A DNA stretch of 64,000 bases from positions 1-64,000 of the forward strand of contig CAKZSB010000108.1 in NCBI GenBank assembly GCA_937920585.1. Reading direction: 5' to 3'. Source of the stretch: an uncultured Granulosicoccaceae bacterium (lineage in GTDB: Bacteria; Pseudomonadota; Gammaproteobacteria; Granulosicoccales; Granulosicoccaceae). Of this stretch, positions 56,361-64,000 are shown in pieces. Within the stretch, counting starts at the first letter, position 1, and each line of letters starts with the position of its first letter. A model generated the notes under the pieces. That model saw only the letters and a program-made list of their open reading frames with translations, had not been told where the DNA came from and did no database searches. A program made the translations under genes and the position numbers.

Positions 56361-56406
56361 TGGTTACTGCGGCGAGGTTAGGTCGGGCGTATGACCTTCA
56401 GCGAAG

Positions 56407-59232
56407 CTAGAATTCGCCCTGTTCAGTCCAGTACACGCGTTGCAGCATTTTTCCGAAGTCGAGTTCAGGCAAGGTTTCGTTACCTGCCAGCATGCTGTTT
56501 TCTTCGCCAAAGAACGGTACGGGCTGTGGCGGAATACCAGGTCGGTCGAGAACGATGAAGCGAGTGTCTTTGCTTCGATTGCCGTCTTCATCGGTGTACA
56601 CCGGCGTGCCGTCCAGCACATTGACCGCGTAGGCGCGTCCGCTGCCAATCGCAGCGCCGCAAACCGTGGCTGGCGCAAGCGGCAGATAGGTTGAAAAGAC
56701 GACCTGATTATTGATCGTAATTGACGGCGAGAGATTTTTTTCGCCGGATTCTTCGAGTTCCAGACGCCAGCCCGCCGCGTCATCGAGAGACTGACGTGCG
56801 ATCGAGCGTTGAGACGCGTTACCCTCAGCAATGATGTTGCTGGTGGCGTTGAACAGGTCGTCCTCTTTGATCGTGCGATAAGTGAGTGAGTCGAGGATGC
56901 CGTAACCGAGGCCCGCCTGAGATGCGACCGGTTGGCGAATCATGTAGAACTGATTTTTAACCGTTGTTTCGAGTGGATCGGCGCGATTGCCGGAGCCGAT
57001 CGAAATGGACAGGAAGCGCTCGCCGTGATCATTGATCAGGGAAATATCCGGCTGATAAAAGAACTTGCGGTTGGTCTCGGCAGTATCACCCGCGAGGTCG
57101 GCAATGGTGCCACCTGTTGCTATGTCTTGCCTGGTGGCCGCATTTGGATTGATATCAAAGCGATGGACTTGACCGCCCAGATCTGAAATGTAAATTTGGT
57201 CGATGATCTGATCACCGTTGAGATCAATCACTGACGGATCTGACGGTATGCTGTAGATCATGTCTGGCAACGTGAGCTCGGATGTCGGGCTTGAGCTCGC
57301 CTCCCAGATCAAGTCACCGGTGGTCGCGTTGACGATAAAAACCGCGTTGCCGGTAGTGTCTGCCGAGCGGGTGGTTTTGTTGTCTTGTGCCGTATCGTAT
57401 CCGCCGGCGAAAACCAGCACATCCGTCACCGCACCGTTCAGGCGAATTTTGCCCAGCACAGGCTTCGACCAGCTCTGGCCGAGTTTGGTAAAGTCGCCGC
57501 TGCCGCCTTCTATGGTCCACAGATGCTTAGGGTTGTTCTTGTCTGTGACGTCAAGTGCGTAGTAGTTGTCACCACCGCGGCGCATGCCCGCATACAGATA
57601 CACATGCTCACCCAGATTCGATTCTATTTCCCGGTTGCGATTGCCGTCGTTGCGCCAGACAGTGATGTCCCCGTCCATGCCGTAGGGCTTGGGACTTGAC
57701 GGCTGATTGTCCATTGAAATTTTAAGCTTCTGCAGCAGTGCGCGGGGAACAAAAGAAAAAACCTCGCTACCGGTCTCGGTGTCGATCGCGTGCAGGTAGC
57801 CTTGATTCGTGCCGAAGAAAACAACAGATTCGGGGTTGGCTGCAGTGCCGCCATAGTTCACGATGGTCGGCCTGGAATGCAGGGGATCACCGATCTGGTT
57901 GCGCGTGTCCGTTGAGACATCATCATTGTCCTCATCCAACACGTCGACCCCGCGTGCCCATTGCAGGATCTTCTGTCTTTCAGTGCCGTCGGGTGCGTCT
58001 AGATCGGCCGCGCTGATCAGATTATTATTTTCATGCACCAGGTTGCTCGCTGCCATCAGCGAACTGCTGACGCCGTTATAAGTGACAACCTTTCGACCGA
58101 TGTGGTTGAGTTGCTCTGCGGCTCCACCCCTGGCGATTTTGTCGCCGTCGACTGTAGTTGACCAGCCACTCTGTGCTGTGGGTTTGATGCTGCCTGTCGC
58201 TGGATCAATTACAGGCTCGGCGGTCGCGCTAAAGTCGCGTAACAAAGGCGGGTTACCGGTGAATTTATAGCGTTTCAGGTTGCCGCGCCAGCGTGGGTTG
58301 CTGGATGGCTGGAACAACGTAAGGTAAATGTCTTCCCGGTTGGTGAGCGGTGAGAACTGATCGACGGTGATCGCAGGTGCAGCAAAGGAGTTATCCTGGC
58401 TGCGGATATCGTTCAGAATGCCGGCAAACGCGGCGACCAGATCGTTTGCCGACGCAGCCTCGTGAAACGTGCCGGCGCCGTTTGTGTTAGAGGCAATGTC
58501 TTTGAGCCATTGGGTCGTGAAATTGAACCCGATCGCATGGGTTTTAACACTGTTGGTGCCCGACACGGATGCCAGATCCGTCGTGGCCAGGTGCCGCGCC
58601 ACTTCGATGGCGCATTTGCCCCCTTCACCGTATTCAGTGTTTAGGCACGTGCCGATGTCACCGCTAATTGCAGTAACCGCATCGTTGTCTGTAGAGGGCA
58701 CGCCGTCGGTCAGCAGAATGATGTGGTTTGACTGGCATTCGTGGGTAATAGGGGAGCTGTAGTTGCTCGCGCCATTGAGGCTTGTTCCGCGAAATGGTGC
58801 GCCACCGCTGAAGTAGCGGTATCCCTCATAAAGTGCGGCAGCGGTTGGCGTGCCACCACTGGCATTGATTGATTGTACGGAGGCTTTCAGCGCAGTCTTG
58901 GTGGTATTGACATCGCCGACCGGTTGCAGAAGTTGAATTCCGCCGTTGGAAGACCTGCCGGTGAACTGCATAAGCCCTACATTGACGTTGGTGAGGTTGT
59001 CCAAAACGAGATCGATGGCAGTTTTCATTCGATCGAGGCGTGTGATCGTACCGCCGTCCTTTTTGGACATTGAGCCTGATGCATCCAGTATCAGCATCAG
59101 ATTCGGAGGATAGTCACCGCCGAAAAAAACGTCCGTGTCGTCTGCAACACTGCTGCCACTGATGCTGGTCAGCAACGTTGCGAAGCCTAGCAGCAGGCCT
59201 TTGCAACAGGTATGTGCAGATGCTTTCGCCAT
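56407..59232 (-). CDS. PilY1/PilC-like protein with von Willebrand A domain
   Basis: The 941-residue protein has a signal peptide (to about residue 30), then a VWA domain at about 40-290 with the MIDAS motif LMLILDASGSMS. A C-terminal PilC-type beta-propeller runs from about 400, with repeats such as VVFFGTNQGYLHAIDTETG and DLGGQVHRFDINP. DLNGDQIID and DEDNDDVSTD look like calcium loops. PilY1 proteins sit at the tip of type IV pili in adhesion and surface sensing. No pilin or assembly genes are nearby. Its own ribosome site is ordinary. Confidence 0.9.
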   Translation of the reverse strand: MAKASAHTCCKGLLLGFATLLTSISGSSVADDTDVFFGGDYPPNLMLILDASGSMSKKDGGTITRLDRMKTAIDLVLDNLTNVNVGLMQFTGRSSNGGIQLLQPVGDVNTTKTALKASVQSINASGGTPTAAALYEGYRYFSGGAPFRGTSLNGASNYSSPITHECQSNHIILLTDGVPSTDNDAVTAISGDIGTCLNTEYGEGGKCAIEVARHLATTDLASVSGTNSVKTHAIGFNFTTQWLKDIASNTNGAGTFHEAASANDLVAAFAGILNDIRSQDNSFAAPAITVDQFSPLTNREDIYLTLFQPSSNPRWRGNLKRYKFTGNPPLLRDFSATAEPVIDPATGSIKPTAQSGWSTTVDGDKIARGGAAEQLNHIGRKVVTYNGVSSSLMAASNLVHENNNLISAADLDAPDGTERQKILQWARGVDVLDEDNDDVSTDTRNQIGDPLHSRPTIVNYGGTAANPESVVFFGTNQGYLHAIDTETGSEVFSFVPRALLQKLKISMDNQPSSPKPYGMDGDITVWRNDGNRNREIESNLGEHVYLYAGMRRGGDNYYALDVTDKNNPKHLWTIEGGSGDFTKLGQSWSKPVLGKIRLNGAVTDVLVFAGGYDTAQDNKTTRSADTTGNAVFIVNATTGDLIWEASSSPTSELTLPDMIYSIPSDPSVIDLNGDQIIDQIYISDLGGQVHRFDINPNAATRQDIATGGTIADLAGDTAETNRKFFYQPDISLINDHGERFLSISIGSGNRADPLETTVKNQFYMIRQPVASQAGLGYGILDSLTYRTIKEDDLFNATSNIIAEGNASQRSIARQSLDDAAGWRLELEESGEKNLSPSITINNQVVFSTYLPLAPATVCGAAIGSGRAYAVNVLDGTPVYTDEDGNRSKDTRFIVLDRPGIPPQPVPFFGEENSMLAGNETLPELDFGKMLQRVYWTEQGEF

Positions 59233-59423
59233 TTGAGTAGTTCCCCGTGCCCGCAGTCGTGTACAAAAATAAAGCCGTCAGAGTGCTTAGAGCTCGATGT
59301 TGAACCTGTGAACAGGCCAAATACGTATCGAACAGTGCTCGCTTCGTACCGGTATAGCGGCATGACGAAAGCGTTCTTTACTACAGCAGAGCGGGGTTGC
59401 GTGTAGCGGAGTGACTACTAATT

Positions 59424-59444
59424 ACCCGGCCAGTGCGGCCGGGT
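59424..59444. terminator. Hairpin after ggt
   Basis: ACCCGGCC at 59424-59431 pairs with GGCCGGGT at 59437-59444. It follows the ggt stop (59466) on the minus strand. The following bases AATTAG are only weakly T-rich. The remaining sequence of the 233-bp spacer (59233-59465) shows nothing else. Confidence 0.45.
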
Positions 59445-59465
59445 CAATTCGGGCAGAAGAATACG

Positions 59466-61190
59466 CTACTGACCTGCGGCGATTCCCTCGCGCCGAGAAT
59501 CTGCACCACCGATCAACTGACCCTCTTTGATCATGATTGCGTGCAGTCCGGAGGTCAGACCTCGCACCTTGATTTTGTGTCCCAGGCTCTCAAGCGCAGC
59601 CGTCAGTTCAGTTGCGCTTGTGCCTTCTTCCAAATCGGTTGCCCCGTTACGATTGACTACATGAGGCATGTCGACAGCGGCCTGCGGGTTCATGTTCCAG
59701 TCAAGCATGGCGATAACCGACTGTGTGACGTAGTTGATGATACGCGATCCGCCCGGTGACCCTGTCAGGATGTACGGTTTTTCGTCCTGGAAGACAATAG
59801 TAGGCGACATGGAGGAGCGTGGACGTTTGCCTGCCTCCACCCGATTTGCGATTGGATTCCCGTCTTTTTCCGGGCGGCGGGAGAAATCGGTCAGTTCATT
59901 GTTTAGCAGAAAGCCACCAGTCATGACGCGTGACCCAAAGCCGGTTTCGATTGTGGTTGTCATTGAAATCATATCGCCGTGTTGATCGACGATCGAAAAG
60001 TGCGAGGTGCCTGCACGTTCCGGCTGAGTGTCGGGCGCCCACAGGCTGGCGCTTTTTTCGGGTGGTGATCCGGCATCGGCCTTCTCCATCGCACTATCCG
60101 GTCTAATCAGCTTTGCGCGTTTTGACAGGTATTCACGGTCGAGCAAACCTTCCACGGGCATGTCGACGAAATCGGCATCTGCCATGTACATGCCTCGGTC
60201 CGCATAAGCAAGTTTCGCGGCCTCGATATAGTGGTGCCATGCGATTGCTGAAGGCCCCCATGCCGGCAGATCAAATTCCGATAGGACGGTCAGAATCTGC
60301 CCCATGGTCAATCCGCCGGATGTAGGAGGTCCCATGCCGCAAATCTGATAAGCACGATACGCAAAACAAACAGGGTCTCTTTCGATTACTTCATAGGCCG
60401 CCAGATCATCCATCGTCAATTCACCCGTATTGATCTCTGTCTGCACTGCTGCAACGATGCTTTCGGCGATACCTCCATTATAAAAGGGGGCTGAGCCCTG
60501 AATTGCTATCTGTCGGAGTGTGTCGGCAAACTCCGGATTTTTAAGGTAGGTCCCGGCAGTCTTTGCCGAACCATCGGCGTTGAAAAAATACGCTTTGGTG
60601 GTATCGAAAAGGTCGAGTTTTTTCTCCTTTGCCGCAGCAATGGAGCTGGCTAGTCGTGGTGATACCCGGAAACCAGCCTCAGCGAGGACGATCGCAGGTA
60701 CGAACAGCTTTCGCCATTCCTGATTGCCGTGTTGCCCGTGTGCTGTTTCCAGTAGTTTCAGTGTGCCCGGCACACCGACAGATCTGCCGCCGACCACTGC
60801 GTCCCACCAACCAACGGGCTCTCCCTCGGCATTCAGCCAGTAGTCGGGCGTAGCCGTTAGCGGTGCTTTCTCCCGGCCATCGTAGGTGAGCAGTTTTTTT
60901 TCTGACTGATCCCAGTAGAGCATAAACGCACCGCCACCAATACCGGACGACTGGGGTTCAACAAGATTAAGAACAGTCTGCACGACCACTGCCGCATCCG
61001 CAGCTGTGCCACCCGCGGCGAGGATTTTTAGCCCTTCGTTTACGGCAATCGGGTTGGCGGCAGAAATCATGTAATTCTCTGCCACGACTGGCGCACGGGC
61101 AGAGCCTGTGGAGCTTGATTGACTGCTGTCTGCGTGGACGTTTGAACCAAACGCAAGCAGCATCGCAATGGCGGTGGTTTTTATTTGCAC
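59466..61190 (-). CDS. ggt: Gamma-glutamyltransferase
   Basis: The 574-residue periplasmic Ntn hydrolase splits glutathione and other gamma-glutamyl compounds. It autocleaves before the Thr in ERAGTSHFSIVDQHGD (about residue 395), the catalytic nucleophile. Other markers are GIGGGAFMLY near the N-terminus, DFSRRPE, RPRSSMSPT and GSPGGSRIIN. GTG 61190 has a perfect GGAGG five nucleotides upstream and begins a signal peptide (VQIKTTAIAMLLAFGSNVHA); the longer frame to 61247 does not fit. It is monocistronic. Confidence 0.95.
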   Translation of the reverse strand: MQIKTTAIAMLLAFGSNVHADSSQSSSTGSARAPVVAENYMISAANPIAVNEGLKILAAGGTAADAAVVVQTVLNLVEPQSSGIGGGAFMLYWDQSEKKLLTYDGREKAPLTATPDYWLNAEGEPVGWWDAVVGGRSVGVPGTLKLLETAHGQHGNQEWRKLFVPAIVLAEAGFRVSPRLASSIAAAKEKKLDLFDTTKAYFFNADGSAKTAGTYLKNPEFADTLRQIAIQGSAPFYNGGIAESIVAAVQTEINTGELTMDDLAAYEVIERDPVCFAYRAYQICGMGPPTSGGLTMGQILTVLSEFDLPAWGPSAIAWHHYIEAAKLAYADRGMYMADADFVDMPVEGLLDREYLSKRAKLIRPDSAMEKADAGSPPEKSASLWAPDTQPERAGTSHFSIVDQHGDMISMTTTIETGFGSRVMTGGFLLNNELTDFSRRPEKDGNPIANRVEAGKRPRSSMSPTIVFQDEKPYILTGSPGGSRIINYVTQSVIAMLDWNMNPQAAVDMPHVVNRNGATDLEEGTSATELTAALESLGHKIKVRGLTSGLHAIMIKEGQLIGGADSRREGIAAGQ

Positions 61191-61402
61191 GGTAGCCTCC
61201 GGGATATTGGACGGGAGTAGTCTCTCGCCAGGCGAACACGCTATCATAATTACCGCGCCTGTGGCAGCGTTCCCCGCCCGGCGATATGCCGCGTGGTTCT
61301 TGCTCGGCTTGTCGGTTTAAGCGATATCGGCTGTATACAGCAACGCCATTTACGGGTAGATTTTAGCGACTCCGTAACTTAGCTCTCGGGACTTTACCTT
61401 TA

Positions 61403-62122
61403 GTGGATATCAGGTCTTTTTATCAGCGCGAAAATGACGAAATCTGGTTTCGGCGTTCCGATGCCAGTCAATTCGCCAAATCGGTTGCCAATGATTTTAA
61501 TCCGATTCACGATCCGGATGCGCGGCGATTCTGCGTGCCCGGAGACCTGCTCTTTGCCAGCACTTTGGCAATGTGTGGGATCAGTGCAGAAATGGCTTTT
61601 GACTTTCAGCTCATGGTGGATGAAACCGATCGCCTGACCGTACACGAAACACAGTCAAGTGTCAGATGGCTCGATGGCGATAACAAGGTTTATCTGGAGG
61701 TCACGCGTGACGGGATGCATAGTGCCGATGCCGGTGTTGTGGCGGCGATTGTAGAGGCCTATGTCAAATTTTCCGGTCAGACTTTTCCCTTTGTACTGGT
61801 CGATCTCATGAAATCTGAAAATGTGATGATCAATCCGGCGCGGCCGCTGGTGATGTATAAAAGTATGGCCTTGAGTTTGAACAGGCTCGACGTGCAATCG
61901 GTAGAATTGCGTTTGCGCGACGCCAGTTTGACTGGAAGCGGTAAAAAGGGAGAGGTAACCCTTGCGTTTGATTTATACGAAGCGGGTGAGTTGTTTGGGA
62001 CTGGCGACAAGAAAATGTTGCTCGGTGGCCTGCGACCCTACGATCAGGACGTTATTGACGAACTGGTAGCAGACTATAATCGTATAAAGTACGCCTTCGG
62101 TGAGGCGGAAAGTCTCGCTTGA
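61403..62122 (+). CDS. DUF3581 family protein
   Basis: The 239-residue soluble protein has NDFNPIHDPDARRFCVPGDLLFAS, resembling the hydratase motif of MaoC/hotdog folds, and later VMYKSMALSLNRL and DYNRIKYAFGE. The family occurs in marine gammaproteobacteria and has no assigned function. The start is GTG 61403 without a strong ribosome site. The next gene, 74 bp downstream in the same direction, encodes a membrane protein. Confidence 0.85.
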   Translation: MDIRSFYQRENDEIWFRRSDASQFAKSVANDFNPIHDPDARRFCVPGDLLFASTLAMCGISAEMAFDFQLMVDETDRLTVHETQSSVRWLDGDNKVYLEVTRDGMHSADAGVVAAIVEAYVKFSGQTFPFVLVDLMKSENVMINPARPLVMYKSMALSLNRLDVQSVELRLRDASLTGSGKKGEVTLAFDLYEAGELFGTGDKKMLLGGLRPYDQDVIDELVADYNRIKYAFGEAESLA

Positions 62123-62196
62123 TCACTAATCTGCCTGTGCTGGAATATCGGGAATTTTTCTTCTTAAAGTTTGTTGTTGCGTAGCCTAGTTTCTGC

Positions 62197-63531
62197 ATGC
62201 TGCCAATCTGGAAATTGAACGCCGGCCTGCGCCGGGCTTTGGGCGGTGTGCTGATCGCGTTGATGATTAGCGCCGTGATTGTAGGCGATTTGTTTTTCGG
62301 CACGACGGGCCGCTCTGCCATGTTCGCAGGGTTGTTTGCCTGGCTGGCAGCACTTTGCCTGATTGCAGAAATTACATCTGCACAGCGGATCGTGATTTAT
62401 ATCATTGCCGGTATTGGTGTGGCGTTGATAGCGCTGGCGTTGTCTCGCGATGCCGCGGTAAATTTCAATGCGATCATCGGCGGCAACGCGCGTTTGTTAT
62501 CGATGATCGCGGCTGTCGGGTTTTTGCGTTTGGTGGCGATACCTCCGGGCAGCGATGTTATCGGTTCGATCAGAGGTTGGGGAGCCTACGTTAAAACCGT
62601 GCTGGGAGTGAGTCTGTTTGGGTCAGTGATTAATATCTCCGCACCAATCCTGGTCGCGGACAGGCTATCGGTTGGCGGTGTGCTCAACCGTTTCTCGTCG
62701 CAATCTATAACCCGGGTGTTTTCCGGATGCTCGGCATGGTCGCCATTCTATGGAGGAATGGCAGCGGTGCTTACCTACGTGCCCGGCGCTGAGTTGATAT
62801 TTCTCATGCCGGTTTGTCTGCCATTCGCGCTGGTGGGTTTGATGGTGGTGTTATTGGAGGCGCGAACGAGATATCGCAAAGAAGTTGCCGACTTTGAGGG
62901 GTATCCCTTAGGGATCGAGAATCTGTGGATCCCGCTGTTCCTGGCCATAGCAGTAGTGTCTCTTAGCCTGTTGCTGAGTGAGATTTCGATTCTGACCGCC
63001 ATCGCCAGTGCAGCCCTGCTGGTCACTGCTACCATGCTGATGGTGCGCAGCGGGCCAGAATCAGCAATGAAAGCGTTATCCAGTCATGTCATCAACGGCT
63101 TGCCTGGTATGGTCAACGAATTGTTGCTGTTTTTGTCTGCGGGGATCATAGCGGCAGGGCTTGCAGGCCTTATCAGTACCGGGTTGCTGGTGCTGCCGGC
63201 AATGAACTTCAATTCGTTTGTCGCATTTGCGATTTTGGGTGGGGTTCTTGCGTTGGCGTGTCTGGGCGTGCACCCGCTGATCATCGTGTCGGGCGGGACA
63301 CCGATTTTGTTGGCGCTCGATCCGTCTCCGAACCTTTTGGCAGTGGTGTACCTATTGGCCTGGAGTCTGGGTACCAGTGCGAGCCCGCTGTCGGGAACAC
63401 ATTTGGTTTTCCAGGGTAGATATGGCGTGCCTAGTTGGCAGGCAGCAGTCTGGAATTGGCCCTATGTTGCTGTTATGTATGCTTTTTCTCTGCCGTTTCT
63501 ATTAGCCGTTGAGTGGCTGGTGACTCGGTAG
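62197..63531 (+). CDS. Integral membrane protein, ion-transporter-superfamily-like
   Basis: The 444-residue protein has about 11-12 hydrophobic helices. Pairs of Gly/Ser/Pro-rich segments recur in the two halves: SGCSAWSPFYGGMAAVL at about 175-190 and LGTSASPLSGTHLVFQG at about 390-405, as in the inverted repeats of DASS/TRAP-type carriers. A transporter for anions or metals is likely, but the family is not certain. ATG 62197 has a weak ribosome site. Confidence 0.7.
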   Translation: MLPIWKLNAGLRRALGGVLIALMISAVIVGDLFFGTTGRSAMFAGLFAWLAALCLIAEITSAQRIVIYIIAGIGVALIALALSRDAAVNFNAIIGGNARLLSMIAAVGFLRLVAIPPGSDVIGSIRGWGAYVKTVLGVSLFGSVINISAPILVADRLSVGGVLNRFSSQSITRVFSGCSAWSPFYGGMAAVLTYVPGAELIFLMPVCLPFALVGLMVVLLEARTRYRKEVADFEGYPLGIENLWIPLFLAIAVVSLSLLLSEISILTAIASAALLVTATMLMVRSGPESAMKALSSHVINGLPGMVNELLLFLSAGIIAAGLAGLISTGLLVLPAMNFNSFVAFAILGGVLALACLGVHPLIIVSGGTPILLALDPSPNLLAVVYLLAWSLGTSASPLSGTHLVFQGRYGVPSWQAAVWNWPYVAVMYAFSLPFLLAVEWLVTR

Positions 63532-63535
63532 GAGC

Positions 63536-64000
63536 TCAGCGACCCTGCCACTGGCGTTTAGGGCCGGTGTCGAGGTGGACGAAGTCGGAGGTGGGATAGT
63601 AGCCAACCCCGCCAACGCCCAGATGTACACCAATGTCGCGAATATTTTCGGACTTAACACCTGGCATACGGAGATCAATCGCGCGGCCCCGCATGTGGTA
63701 GCTGTTCTTCGCTACGCCTGAGGATCTTTTCGCCAACATTTGATTGGTCTTCGGAGAGCGATAACCGGATATCACGTGAATCGGGTTTGAGTTACCGATT
63801 TTCTGGCTCGCGAGGTAGAGAATACTGAGCAGCCGAGGGTCCATGAATTTCACCTCGCCAGTACGATGATCTCGTAGTAACCAATTGATTTCTCTAAGGC
63901 TTTGGGGGTCGTAGTGCCCTTCGGCCCAAAACACCGTCGATAGCTTTTCATTGGTGTGAAGGTTGTGCAACGACACGCTCAGTTCTGGTCGTTTAGCCAC
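63536..64000 (-). CDS. YcbK/DUF882-type M15 peptidase, N-terminus cut off by window edge
   Basis: The 154 residues end at a stop at 63536 and read on to the window edge at 64000, where a GTG happens to fall; a Tat or Sec signal should lie upstream. LHNLHTNEKLSTVFW and INWLLRDHRTGEV open the domain, HVISGYRSPKTNQML and NSYHMRGRAIDLRMPG hold the zinc-binding His and Asp, and DFVHLDTG the last His. This is the YcbK family of murein-acting M15 peptidases in the periplasm. Confidence 0.92.
   Translation of the reverse strand: MAKRPELSVSLHNLHTNEKLSTVFWAEGHYDPQSLREINWLLRDHRTGEVKFMDPRLLSILYLASQKIGNSNPIHVISGYRSPKTNQMLAKRSSGVAKNSYHMRGRAIDLRMPGVKSENIRDIGVHLGVGGVGYYPTSDFVHLDTGPKRQWQGR

Overview
The window looks like ordinary chromosome from a free-living, Gram-negative gammaproteobacterium. 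The signs are an Rnf complex beside metG, apbC and dcd in the order also found in Pseudomonas, MlaA and YfaZ-type envelope proteins, muropeptide recycling by MurU/AmgK, RppH, HemJ, and several gammaproteobacterial DUF families (DUF938, DUF1841, DUF1840, DUF2970, DUF3581). Coding density is high and base composition is even (G+C a little above half, by eye). I see no phage, transposase, integrase, CRISPR array or rRNA. The species cannot be named from the sequence alone.

Layout. 1-6.1 kb: an OmpR-type two-component system (kinase cut by the window edge), a DUF938 methyltransferase, glpK and a DegQ-type periplasmic protease. 6.1-11.4 kb: moaE-moaD diverging from moaC, then an AsmA-like protein, mutY and yggX, followed by tRNA-Phe. 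11.7-24.3 kb: mainly envelope and small metabolic genes (metallo-beta-lactamase fold hydrolase, histidine phosphatase, SH3 protein, coiled-coil protein with a BON/OmpA protein, DUF2970, MlaA, NUDIX, ABC exporter), tRNA-Pro, a methyltransferase-like protein and a HAD phosphatase. 24.4-35.9 kb: oxidoreductase and inositol-phosphatase-like pair, nucleoside hydrolase, two NUDIX enzymes, MFS exporter, nitroreductase, murU-amgK, a YfaZ barrel, mazG, a lipoprotein and a BASS-type transporter. 35.9-45.2 kb: metG-rnfABCDGE-DUF1841 on the minus strand, diverging from apbC-dcd. 45.2-51.2 kb: HAD phosphatase, rppH, hemJ, a TlpA-like protein, and an outer-membrane barrel followed by a large Ig-repeat lipoprotein. 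51.5-64 kb: a minus-strand run (3-hydroxyisobutyrate-dehydrogenase-like, DUF4864, argC, a D-arginine-dehydrogenase-like flavoenzyme, an aminotransferase), an orphan PilY1-like protein, gamma-glutamyltransferase, DUF3581, a membrane transporter-like protein and a truncated YcbK-type peptidase.

How the genes connect. Nucleotide-pool and DNA/RNA quality control is well represented: MutY, MazG, three further NUDIX enzymes, RppH and Dcd. The envelope is the other main theme: DegQ, AsmA, MlaA, OmpA/BON, YfaZ, Ig lipoprotein, PilY1 and YcbK. Rnf supplies ion-coupled electron transfer. MurU and AmgK salvage MurNAc.

I did not find a convincing new defence or mobile system. The best leads are a possible small RNA with its own strong terminator at about 51.4-51.5 kb, a 17-bp imperfect palindrome at 34.9 kb, an ArfA-like BON/OmpA protein with a coiled-coil membrane partner at 15.6-18.0 kb, an argC/D-arginine-dehydrogenase-like/aminotransferase neighbourhood, and the tandemly duplicated Ig lipoprotein with its barrel neighbour.
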